From Bacteroidales bacterium (GTDB taxonomy: Bacteria > Bacteroidota > Bacteroidia > Bacteroidales > UBA3824), in NCBI GenBank assembly GCA_017530465.1, contig JAFXMJ010000393.1, positions 1 to 11,448 of the forward strand: 11,448 bases of DNA. Direction: 5' to 3'. Positions 1-6,065 of the stretch are shown here, one piece after another; the first letter of the stretch is position 1, and each line of letters starts with the position of its first letter. The notes under the pieces were generated by a model that was given only the letters and a program-made list of their open reading frames with translations, had not been told where the DNA came from and ran no database searches. The position numbers and the translations under genes are program-made.

Positions 1-1
1 G

Positions 2-718
2 GAGCCGGTTATATATGGAGAATTTGACAGGGAAACATGTGATTTTAAGCTGATTTCCAAGTATTTCTTCCAACAAAAGAACAATCGGCAACGTTATTTA
101 TCTTCGATAATATCGCCACTAAACAAATATTTATATCTTTTGGTGATGCCTGATGCGTCCGGTGATATTGAACTATGCGATATAAAACGTGTCCCTATTG
201 TCAATTCCGTTCCTGATTATGACAATATTGAGCTTGTGAAAAAGATTGCTGCAAGTTCGAGTTCATATTTCCGTTATGCTATAGATGGCAATATCTATAT
301 ATGTGATGATGGACGACGCAGGATAGCGCGTTTGGTGAAACCCGATGCAGATGAGCCTGTTTTTGAGGCTGATATAGTGGAGGATGATTCTCATCCTTAC
401 AGAACGACTTATAGAAATACGCAGAATTTCATTTCCTCGTGGGTTACATCGGATTATTGCTACAATGGTATATCAGCATCCTTTTCGTGCAATACGGTTA
501 AGTTTTATTGTTCGACATCAATAGCCGCCAAATCTTTCCTATGGAATTTCGGAGATGGAGCGCAATCGGCGGAATCTTCGCCGTCGCATACATACGATAC
601 ACCGGGCGTTTATGATGTAAGTGTGGATGTTGTGTTTGATGACGAAACATCTAAAACGTTTACAAAACAGGTATCGGTTGCCCCTGTTCCTGAAAAGCCT
701 ACGATTATAATGGAGTAG
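2..718 (+). CDS. PKD-domain surface/secreted protein, C-terminal fragment (5' end outside window)
   Basis: The frame is open from the left edge without a stop, so this is the last 238 residues of a longer protein; the TTG/GTG/ATG cluster at 140-148 is internal rather than a credible start. Residues about 155-228 form a PKD (Ig-like beta-sandwich) domain: the hallmark WNFGDG lies at 181-186 and HTYDTPGVYDV at 196-206. The part before it (about 1-125) is rich in short beta strands and aromatic residues and resembles one blade region of a beta-propeller, but I cannot name a family. PKD domains are typical of extracellular adhesins and enzymes of Bacteroidota. The protein ends about ten residues after the PKD domain, with no type IX sorting domain or gliding-type C-terminal domain visible. 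The gene is visibly more AT-rich than the chemotaxis genes. Its stop codon directly abuts that of the convergent lipoprotein gene. The exact function is unknown. Confidence 0.8.
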   Translation, partial: EPVIYGEFDRETCDFKLISKYFFQQKNNRQRYLSSIISPLNKYLYLLVMPDASGDIELCDIKRVPIVNSVPDYDNIELVKKIAASSSSYFRYAIDGNIYICDDGRRRIARLVKPDADEPVFEADIVEDDSHPYRTTYRNTQNFISSWVTSDYCYNGISASFSCNTVKFYCSTSIAAKSFLWNFGDGAQSAESSPSHTYDTPGVYDVSVDVVFDDETSKTFTKQVSVAPVPEKPTIIME

Positions 719-726
719 CTATTCCA
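711..726. repeat. 16-bp near-perfect palindrome over two abutting stop codons
   Basis: TGGAGTAGCTATTCCA reads as a palindrome apart from one G/T pair. Its centre, TAGCTA, is the TAG stop of the PKD gene followed by the reverse complement of the TAG stop of the lipoprotein gene. As RNA it could form a six-pair stem with a 4-nt loop on either strand. No U-tract follows, so a function as a bidirectional terminator is only possible, not shown. Confidence 0.4.
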
Positions 727-1261
727 CCCCTTCTTCTTCAATTTTTCCATCCGCATACACCGTTCCGTTCATTCTTATCGGGATGTCGCAGGTGGTGATG
801 GTGTTGCTGAGATTGTCGGCGCGATCTTGGACGTAGATTTCGTAGCGGACGGTGTCGTAGTCGATTTTTATCTGAGGCGTGGTGTGACTTACAATCACTT
901 CCGCACGGAGATATTTGTTTTGTCCGATGGGCTGCTTGTACGGGATTCTATATTTAAATATAGTGTCGGTGGCGAGGACGTACTGCCCCCGCTCTTTCTT
1001 GTACATTGTGATGAACAGGTTGTTTAGGCTGTCGGCTTCGCCACGGTTGAGCCCGAGATTGCCGTCGCCGTCGGTTATGTGCAGCGTGATTTCTTGGAGT
1101 TTCTCTTTGTTGCCGAGTTCCTTGTCGGTGGTGTCGGCGAGGAAGACCTTCACAAATTCCAGTTTGGGGATTTCGGAATAGGTCTCCACGTCGCTGCAAC
1201 TTGCGGCGGCAATCAGTATGGCAATTAGCAATGCCACTAATATGTAGGCTCGTCGGTTCAT
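719..1261 (-). CDS. putative lipoprotein, conserved der-linked type
   Basis: 180 residues. The N-terminus is a clear lipoprotein signal peptide: basic MNRR, a hydrophobic stretch at about 6-20, and a lipobox ending in Cys22 (AAASC), so the mature protein should be lipid-anchored in the envelope. A striking segment at 63-73 (TDGDGNLGLNR) with alternating Asp/Gly resembles a calcium-binding-type loop, and the rest reads as beta strands. I recall lipoproteins with this TDGDGxLGL motif in Bacteroidota, but know of no assigned function. The ATG lies 14 nt after the der stop, so the gene is very likely the last one of the DUF2007-der operon. It ends flush against the convergent PKD gene. Confidence 0.8.
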   Translation of the reverse strand: MNRRAYILVALLIAILIAAASCSDVETYSEIPKLEFVKVFLADTTDKELGNKEKLQEITLHITDGDGNLGLNRGEADSLNNLFITMYKKERGQYVLATDTIFKYRIPYKQPIGQNKYLRAEVIVSHTTPQIKIDYDTVRYEIYVQDRADNLSNTITTCDIPIRMNGTVYADGKIEEEGVE

Positions 1262-1275
1262 ACGGAGTTTCGGAG

Positions 1276-2583
1276 TTATTTTTTCCTGAAAAATACTTTC
1301 ATCGGCACGCCGCAGAAGTCGAAGTCTTTGCGGAGTCGGTTTTCAATGTAACGCTTGTACGGGTCGCGGATGTACTGCGGCAGGTTGCAGAATAGCGCAA
1401 ATGTCGGGTAGTACGTTGGCAACTGTGTGGCGTATTTTATCTTGATGAATTTGCCCTTCACTGCCGGCGGACGGTACTCCTCCACGTATTGCTGGATGCA
1501 CTGGTTGAGTTTTGATGTTGGGATTTTGCGGGTGCGGTTTTCATATACGTGGATGGCTTCCTCCATTGCCTTGAGGATGCGCTGTTTGGTAACGGTGGAT
1601 GTGAAGATTACCGGTACGTCGTCGAAAGGTTCGAGCTGTTTCTTGACGTATTCTTCGTATTTCTTGGTGGCGTTGTCTTCCGATTTGTCCACGAGATCCC
1701 ATTTGTTGACGCAGACCACGAGGCCTTTGTTGTTTTCCAATATGATGCGGAATACGTTCATGTCTTGCGATTCCACGCCTTGTGTGGCGTCGAGCATCAG
1801 GATGCAGACGTCGGCTTGTTCGATGGCGCGGACGGAGCGGAGGGTGGAGTAGAACTCGATGTTTTCTGTCACCTTCGATTTTTTGCGCAGTCCAGCTGTG
1901 TCCACGAGGATGAAGTCGTGTCCAAATTTGTTGTAACGAGTGTTGACAGTGTCGCGTGTGGTGCCGGCGATGGGCGTCACGATGTTGCGCTCCGTGCCGG
2001 TGAGTGCGTTGATGAGGGACGATTTGCCCACGTTGGGACGGCCTACGACGGCTATCTTGGGTATGCCTTCCTCGTCATCTACACTTTCGTCGGTGAAAGA
2101 TGCGGTGATTGCGTCGAGGAGTTCGCCTGTGCCTGAGCCTGTGTTGGCGCAGAGGGAATATACTTCACCCATGCCGAGCGCGTAGAAGGCTGATGTTTCG
2201 AGGTGCAGTTCGGGGTTGTCGCTCTTGTTGGCGGCGAGGAATACGGGTTTGCCTGCCTTGCGGAGCATTTCGGCTATGGTCTCGTCGCCGGCTGTAACGC
2301 CAAGCATTGTGTCCACCATAAATAATATTACGTCCGCCTCTTCGATGGCGAGGTGTACTTGTTTTTTGATTTCGTTTTCGAATATGTCGTCGGAGTTGTT
2401 TACGTAACCGCCGGTGTCGATTACCGAAAATTCTTTGCCGTTCCAGTCAGATTTGCCGTAGTGGCGGTCGCGTGTTACGCCCGCAGTCTCGTGCACGATG
2501 GCTTCGCGGGTCTGTGTAAGTCTGTTGAAAAGTGTGGATTTGCCCACGTTTGGGCATCCTACTATGGCTACTATGTTGCTCAT
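1276..2583 (-). CDS. der: ribosome biogenesis GTPase Der (EngA)
   Basis: 435 residues, the usual length for Der. This essential double GTPase acts in the cytoplasm in maturation of the 50S ribosomal subunit. Two complete G domains are visible in tandem. The first has P-loop GCPNVGKST at 9-17, DTGG at 56-59 and NKSD at 119-122. The second has GRPNVGKSS at 181-189, the switch I Thr region TPIAGTTRDT at 203-212, DTAG at 228-231 and NKWD at 293-296. The C-terminal KH-like RNA-binding domain covers about 350-435 and ends in a basic tail (FFRKK). No key residue is missing. The ATG at 2583 sits right before the first beta strand, as is normal. It lies 20 nt after the DUF2007 gene and 14 nt before the lipoprotein gene, so all three are probably transcribed together from the promoter at 2877-2908. 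Confidence 0.98.
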   Translation of the reverse strand: MSNIVAIVGCPNVGKSTLFNRLTQTREAIVHETAGVTRDRHYGKSDWNGKEFSVIDTGGYVNNSDDIFENEIKKQVHLAIEEADVILFMVDTMLGVTAGDETIAEMLRKAGKPVFLAANKSDNPELHLETSAFYALGMGEVYSLCANTGSGTGELLDAITASFTDESVDDEEGIPKIAVVGRPNVGKSSLINALTGTERNIVTPIAGTTRDTVNTRYNKFGHDFILVDTAGLRKKSKVTENIEFYSTLRSVRAIEQADVCILMLDATQGVESQDMNVFRIILENNKGLVVCVNKWDLVDKSEDNATKKYEEYVKKQLEPFDDVPVIFTSTVTKQRILKAMEEAIHVYENRTRKIPTSKLNQCIQQYVEEYRPPAVKGKFIKIKYATQLPTYYPTFALFCNLPQYIRDPYKRYIENRLRKDFDFCGVPMKVFFRKK

Positions 2584-2603
2584 TGTCTGCGTTTGGTGGT
2601 TGG

Positions 2604-2840
2604 TTATTCTGCCTTCGTGTTAAGGAATTTTTCGATTATTGCCGTCGCTTCGTCAGCGCGGTCTTGGGTCACAAGTAGTTCTACGTATGGGTCGAATCCC
2701 TGCTCAGCCCATCCGTTTTCGTTGTCGCCGGCGTTGCGGTTTTTGGCGTATGAGTCAATGCCGTGGCTCTGGAGTAGTTTTTTCACCATATTGACGTCTA
2801 TGGCGAGTCCGCTGAATATTATTACCGACTGTGTTTCCAT
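2604..2840 (-). CDS. DUF2007 family small protein (putative signal-transducing protein)
   Basis: 78 residues, matching the normal size of DUF2007 proteins, which have a small ferredoxin-like alpha/beta fold. The sequence has the expected pattern: a strand (VIIFSGLAIDVNMVKKLLQ), an 'SHGIDSYAKN' turn at about 25-32, a second strand (YVELLVTQ), and a C-terminal helix (RADEATAIIEKFL). The family is found in many bacteria and its biochemical role is unsettled; a signalling or PII-like role has been suggested from the fold. It is the first gene after a consensus promoter with a leader of about 30 nt, and precedes der by 20 nt. The family assignment rests on pattern and size, not on a search. Confidence 0.75.
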   Translation of the reverse strand: METQSVIIFSGLAIDVNMVKKLLQSHGIDSYAKNRNAGDNENGWAEQGFDPYVELLVTQDRADEATAIIEKFLNTKAE

Positions 2841-2876
2841 ATTTTTGGGATTTAGTTAATACTGTCTGTGCGGCTG

Positions 2877-2908
2877 CAAATATACAGATAATTCCCAAAT
2901 TGTGCAAA
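2877..2908 (-). promoter_or_regulatory. consensus Bacteroidota promoter for DUF2007-der-lipoprotein operon
   Basis: Read on the minus strand there is a -33 element TTTG (2908-2905), a 20-nt spacer, and a -7 element TATATTTG (2884-2877). This matches exactly the known Bacteroidota primary sigma consensus TTTG-N19-21-TAnnTTTG. Transcription should start about 2870, leaving a leader of about 30 nt before the DUF2007 ATG at 2840. The site lies in the gap after the SiaB-like gene, so der and the M23/MerR/SiaB group are probably separate transcription units, possibly with read-through. Confidence 0.8.
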
Positions 2909-2927
2909 TTTTTTTTAAGTTGCTGGT

Positions 2928-3518
2928 TTATTCTTCGTTGCCTTGGCCCGAAATTTCTACTTTTAGTATGAAGTAGTCGGTGCCGTTTACCGGGATGAAT
3001 AGGTATTCGAGCTTGCCGTCGGTCTTGCGTGCAATGTCGATGAGACCAAGTCCTGCGCCGCCTTTTGCCGATATTGTGCCTTCCTTGAGCTGTTTTTTGT
3101 ACATAGCGTTGAGCTCTTCCTTTGTGGCGTTGTTTACGCAGTCGAGGGCTTGTGTTAGGTGCAGGATGTCGTGCTTTGATACTTTGTTGGCAGTCATTAT
3201 ATAATATATGCCGTCCTTGCGTCCTATCATGAATAGACCGTTGATGAGGCTAAACTCCGTCTGGAACTCCGTGCTGTGTTTCTGCATGTTTTGGAGGATT
3301 TCCACGAGGGAGTGGTGCACGCGGCGTTTCACTTGCTTCTCCTCGTTGTTTTGCTCCATCTCGGCTTCGTTTTTCTCGGTGAACATCTTCACCACCTGGT
3401 GGGTGAATTTGCCGATGTACACTACCGATATGCCGTTCTCTATCAGCTCGTCGTATAGGGCCAATACATTGTGCATGAAGTTTATGTCGAGTTCCATTGC
3501 GGGGTTCTTTGTGCTCAT
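2928..3518 (-). CDS. SiaB-family protein kinase (DUF6272, GHKL fold)
   Basis: 196 residues from the ATG at 3518; an ATG at 3497 is also possible. The frame stays open upstream to 3620, but that would overlap the MerR gene and add a poor basic, Cys-containing leader, so the internal start is preferred. SiaB of Pseudomonas phosphorylates the STAS-like protein SiaC in a partner switch. Here a GHKL-like N-box is visible at 70-81 (EILQNMQKH, with Glu73 and Asn77) and a G-box at 153-165 (GGAGLGLIDIARK). The N-terminal NFMHNVLALYDELIENGISVVYIGKF is typical of the family. It has no membrane segment and should be cytoplasmic. It follows the MerR gene by 70 nt on the same strand. No SiaC (DUF1987) gene lies next to it, but a STAS gene opens the divergent operon. 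The phosphorylation target is unknown. Confidence 0.8.
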   Translation of the reverse strand: MSTKNPAMELDINFMHNVLALYDELIENGISVVYIGKFTHQVVKMFTEKNEAEMEQNNEEKQVKRRVHHSLVEILQNMQKHSTEFQTEFSLINGLFMIGRKDGIYYIMTANKVSKHDILHLTQALDCVNNATKEELNAMYKKQLKEGTISAKGGAGLGLIDIARKTDGKLEYLFIPVNGTDYFILKVEISGQGNEE

Positions 3519-3588
3519 GGTCTTGGTATGTTGGTTTGGTATTACGCAGTTTATATTGCAAAAGGCGTGCAAAAACGGTTGCCGCCGG

Positions 3589-3996
3589 TTAATTTTTTTC
3601 GTCCTCTTTCTTGTCTTCAAGATATTCCTTGAGCTCCATTACCGTCGCTTTGATGCCTTGGAGGGTTTTTACAAGCTCGAAGTTGGAGACTCCGTTCTTG
3701 GTTTTGAGGTAGTTTTTTGCGCCTTCGAGGGTCATACCACGGTCTTTGACGAGGTAGTGTATCTTGTGGATGTTTTCGATGTCCTTTTTGGTAAACTGAC
3801 GGTTGCCCTTTTGGTTTTTCTTGGGGCGGATGATTGGGAACTCCTTCTCCCAATACCTTATCAATGAGGTGTTTACATTGAACATCTTAGCCACTTCGCC
3901 GATGGAGTAATAGAGCTTGTCGAGCTTGTCGATCTGCTCTTTAGTTATCTTCTCCATCTCTTCGTCCGTAGTCATTGCGATTGCTTCGTTTTCCAT
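3589..3996 (-). CDS. MerR-family transcriptional regulator
   Basis: 135 residues. A MerR-type winged helix-turn-helix occupies about 29-95: YYSIGEVAKMFNVNTSLIRYWEKEFP at 29-54 is the recognition HTH, followed by a wing (PKKNQKGNRQFTKKDIENI) and the second helical pair (HYLVKDRGMTLEGAKNYL). The C-terminus (about 106-130) is a short amphipathic helix suitable for dimerisation. There is no effector-binding domain or metal-binding Cys, so no ligand can be inferred. MerR proteins normally bind between promoter elements and twist DNA. The first MENEAIAMTT residues precede a second Met at residue 8, so the start could be a few codons later. The gene follows the M23 peptidase gene by 69 nt and precedes the SiaB-like gene by 70 nt, and probably shares their transcript. 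Confidence 0.9.
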   Translation of the reverse strand: MENEAIAMTTDEEMEKITKEQIDKLDKLYYSIGEVAKMFNVNTSLIRYWEKEFPIIRPKKNQKGNRQFTKKDIENIHKIHYLVKDRGMTLEGAKNYLKTKNGVSNFELVKTLQGIKATVMELKEYLEDKKEDEKN

Positions 3997-4031
3997 ATAT
4001 TATAATGTTTTAATGTTTTCAATTATTAATT

Positions 4032-4058
4032 ACTTCAGTTACTTCAATCACTTCAACC
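4032..4058 (-). repeat. three tandem 9-bp units between M23 and merR genes
   Basis: On the plus strand the units are acttcagtt, acttcaatc and acttcaacc: an invariant 6-bp core with a variable 3-bp end, repeated without a gap. They begin about 7 nt after the M23 stop codon in the direction of transcription (NNNTGAAGT on the mRNA). They may be an operator, a protein-binding site on RNA, or slippage. No function is shown. Confidence 0.5.
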
Positions 4059-4065
4059 ATTGCCC

Positions 4066-5019
4066 TTAGTCCAGTGCAAGTCCCCTGGTCTCTGCTATCT
4101 TCGCCACTTTGTTCCATTGCTGTGGCTGGAGCGATGCAAAGAAGTAGTTGACGGGGTTGATAGCCTTGCCGTTGTATTGCACTTCGTAATGCAGGTGCGG
4201 GGTCAGCGATTTGCCGGTGTTGCCCACGAGGCCGATTACTTCTCCGCGTTTCACCTTCTGCCCACGGCGCACCATGTATTCTCTCATGTGGGCGTACAGG
4301 GTCTTGTAGCCGTTGCCGTGGTTGATGATAATGTGCTTGCCGTGCTCCCTCATATCGCCGATGAATTCCACAGTGCCGTTGGCAGTGGCGTGGATTTCGG
4401 TGCCTGTATTGGCGGCGATGTCGATTCCGTTGTGCATCTTGGGGGTCTTGTAGATGGGGTCGAGCTTTTTGCCGAATCCATAATATATAATATCCACCTG
4501 TGCGTGCTCCACCGGAAGTATCGACGGCAGGCACTTGAGTTCTTCGTTGTCTTGTGCGAGCTTGTATTGGAGTCCGCTGAATGTCTTTTCTTCTTCTTTG
4601 AGCTTGCGGCAGCTGATTTCGGTCATTGCCGCCACGAGGTTTTTGAGCGAGTCGTCACTTTTTATTTTAGTGTAGGTCTCGCGGCGCTGCGCCTGGTTGT
4701 CCACGTCCATCTCGGTCTCAAAGATTGCGCGGTAGAGATCCTTGTCGCGCTGTTCGATGTCATTGAGCACGGAGTCCACACGTTGATATTTGAGGCTGAG
4801 GGCTTCGTATTCCTGCTGCATTATGATGTTTTCCTGCTCGAGCTTGGTCTGCTTGGGAGTCTTGATGGTATATGAAATGGTGAGGAACACGATGACGCCT
4901 ATCGTCAGCGCGGCGAGTGCCTGCGTGACGATGCGTATGGCTATTTTGCGCCATTTGTGTTGTTCCTCTTTCTCGTATCCGAGCGAATCCGGGTCGAATC
5001 TATAGTTGCCGTCCGACAT
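4066..5019 (-). CDS. M23 family (LytM-type) peptidoglycan metallopeptidase, membrane-anchored
   Basis: 317 residues. A basic stretch (HKWRKIAIR) is followed by one membrane segment at about 30-50, so the enzyme is an inner-membrane-anchored protein with a periplasmic body. Residues about 53-100 and 135-162 are charged, heptad-like helices, probably a coiled coil. The LytM domain is at about 190-297 and complete: zinc ligands His196 and Asp200 (HNGID), catalytic His244 (YAHM), and HLH at 275-277. It should therefore be an active endopeptidase cutting peptide cross-links in peptidoglycan, as in cell division or cell-shape enzymes. It is the first gene of the leftward group and its ATG at 5019 is 37 nt from a -7 box on the same strand. 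MerR follows. I recall a similar M23-MerR pairing in other Bacteroidales, often beside alaS, but here the other neighbour is the chemotaxis operon. Confidence 0.92.
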   Translation of the reverse strand: MSDGNYRFDPDSLGYEKEEQHKWRKIAIRIVTQALAALTIGVIVFLTISYTIKTPKQTKLEQENIIMQQEYEALSLKYQRVDSVLNDIEQRDKDLYRAIFETEMDVDNQAQRRETYTKIKSDDSLKNLVAAMTEISCRKLKEEEKTFSGLQYKLAQDNEELKCLPSILPVEHAQVDIIYYGFGKKLDPIYKTPKMHNGIDIAANTGTEIHATANGTVEFIGDMREHGKHIIINHGNGYKTLYAHMREYMVRRGQKVKRGEVIGLVGNTGKSLTPHLHYEVQYNGKAINPVNYFFASLQPQQWNKVAKIAETRGLALD

Positions 5020-5055
5020 GTTAGTTTAAAGTGTTTTTTGCTTTGAAATGTATCG

Positions 5056-5089
5056 CAAAATTAAAAAAAAAATCAATAAAAAAAAACAA
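5056..5089 (-). promoter_or_regulatory. probable promoter of the M23-MerR-SiaB group
   Basis: On the minus strand TAATTTTG (5063-5056) fits the -7 consensus TAnnTTTG. An imperfect -33 element, TTGT (5089-5086), lies 22 nt upstream, slightly beyond the usual 19-21. The start would be near 5049, giving a leader of about 30 nt before the ATG at 5019. A- and T-tracts surround the site. Confidence 0.55.
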
Positions 5090-5100
5090 GTTGACTTTTT

Positions 5101-5133
5101 TTTAGTAAAAGTAAAAAAATATGTTTATATTTG
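5101..5133 (+). promoter_or_regulatory. probable promoter of the chemosensory operon
   Basis: TATATTTG at 5126-5133 matches TAnnTTTG exactly. The -33 position holds TTTA (5101-5104), one mismatch from TTTG, with a 21-nt spacer. The expected start near 5140 gives a leader of about 115 nt before the first ATG at 5256. The site is divergent from, and about 40 bp away from, the M23 promoter, so the two groups could share a regulator. No other TAnnTTTG was noticed in the spacers of the operon. Confidence 0.65.
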
Positions 5134-5158
5134 CGGTGTAAGAAAAAGACACCTGTAT

Positions 5159-5182
5159 TGCATTTGTGGCATAATAAATGCA
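5159..5182 (+). repeat. stem-loop in the 5' leader of the chemosensory operon
   Basis: TGCATTT (5159-5165) and AAATGCA (5176-5182) form a perfect 7-bp inverted repeat around a 10-nt loop. It would sit about 20 nt from the predicted transcript start. It could be an RNA hairpin or a dyad binding site for a regulator. It has no U-tract and does not look like a terminator. Confidence 0.45.
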
Positions 5183-5255
5183 GGGCATATATAGAGGTGC
5201 GAGATGCGTGAAGTGTCATCGTACTATATTGCAAACAATTGAATCTTAATGCGTT

Positions 5256-5603
5256 ATGGAATATAAGCTTAAGACAGACGATGTAAAGCGTCGTTACCGA
5301 GAGTATGATGTGACGGGAGATATTTCCGTCCAGAACATCGAGCCTCTGCTTGGTGAGATGAAGGACTGCGTGGCTTCATGCGACGAGCTCTGCATCAATT
5401 TGGTGGGCATAACGGAGTTTGACACGTCGGCTCTCCAGTTATTTTATGCTGTAAAAAACAGTTTTGTGCGCGACCGCAAGAAGCTCCGAGTGACCTGCGA
5501 CATTGCGCCCGAGGTGGCGCAGCTGCTTGCCAACTGCGGGGTTGACGACCTTGCGCACGTGCTGACTTTTGGCGTGGAGCAGCCTGACGCTCCGAGTAAA
5601 TGA
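5256..5603 (+). CDS. STAS-domain protein (anti-sigma factor antagonist-like)
   Basis: 115 residues, the size of a stand-alone STAS domain. The fold pattern is seen as strand-helix-strand: VTGDISVQNIEPLLGEMKDC, then CINLVGITEFDTSALQLFYAVKNSF at 46-70, then KLRVTCDIAPEVAQLLANCGV. Ser58 in the motif DTSALQL is at the site phosphorylated in SpoIIAA/RsbV-type antagonists, where Gly often follows instead of Ala. The protein has no extra domain or membrane segment. It opens the chemosensory operon, 31 nt before cheY. STAS proteins in chemosensory loci are usually targets or partners of kinases, so this may be a regulated adaptor. Phosphorylation by the SiaB-like kinase or by the kinase-like protein at 9640-10542 is a hypothesis from context only. 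A transporter-type STAS is unlikely because of the isolated domain. Confidence 0.82.
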   Translation: MEYKLKTDDVKRRYREYDVTGDISVQNIEPLLGEMKDCVASCDELCINLVGITEFDTSALQLFYAVKNSFVRDRKKLRVTCDIAPEVAQLLANCGVDDLAHVLTFGVEQPDAPSK

Positions 5604-5634
5604 ACGTAATATATAAAAATAACATATCAATCAA

Positions 5635-6000
5635 ATGGCAAAGACAATACTCATAGTGGATGATTCGGAAAGCATCCGCGAAGTGGTGAATTTCACGTTA
5701 CAGACAGCGGGATTCGAGGTGTTCGCCGCCGGCAACGGCAAGGAGGCTGTGGAATTGCTCGACGGCCGCACTATCGACCTCGTGATTACCGACCTGCACA
5801 TGCCTGAGATGGATGGCATTGAGCTTATCAAATATATCCGCGCCACTGCCGGATATAGCCGCGTGCCAATTCTGTTCCTGACCACCGAGTCTCAATTAGC
5901 CAAGAAGATAGAGGCCAAGGACGCGGGCGCAACGGGATGGATTATCAAGCCATTCGTGCCTGCCAAGCTTTTGGCAGCCATCAGCAAGGTGATCAGGTAA
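5635..6000 (+). CDS. cheY: CheY-type single-domain response regulator
   Basis: 121 residues, a receiver domain and nothing else. The acidic pocket is Asp9-Asp10, the phospho-acceptor is Asp53 (VITDLHMPEMDG), the switch Thr is 83 or 84 (LFLTTES) and the conserved Lys is 105 (IIKPF). The aromatic switch position holds Trp102 rather than Tyr/Phe. All residues for phosphorylation by CheA are present. There is no output domain, so it must act by binding another protein; no flagellar motor gene is in view, and gliding, pili or a non-motility output are all open. It lies 31 nt after the STAS gene and 65 nt before cheA. Confidence 0.95.
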   Translation: MAKTILIVDDSESIREVVNFTLQTAGFEVFAAGNGKEAVELLDGRTIDLVITDLHMPEMDGIELIKYIRATAGYSRVPILFLTTESQLAKKIEAKDAGATGWIIKPFVPAKLLAAISKVIR

Positions 6001-6065
6001 GGGCGTAGTCGCACTTTCCGCAGTTAGCAAGGTTTAGTACCCAACTTTTACAACGAAGCAGAGTG

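Noticed and set aside
3519..3620. N-terminal extension of the SiaB-like protein
   Set aside because: It would overlap the MerR gene, adds 34 residues unlike the family, and a well-placed ATG exists at 3518.
5091..5096. TTGACT as a sigma70-type -35 box
   Set aside because: The next suitable -10-like box is 32 nt away, and the genome uses the Bacteroidota TTTG/TAnnTTTG pattern.
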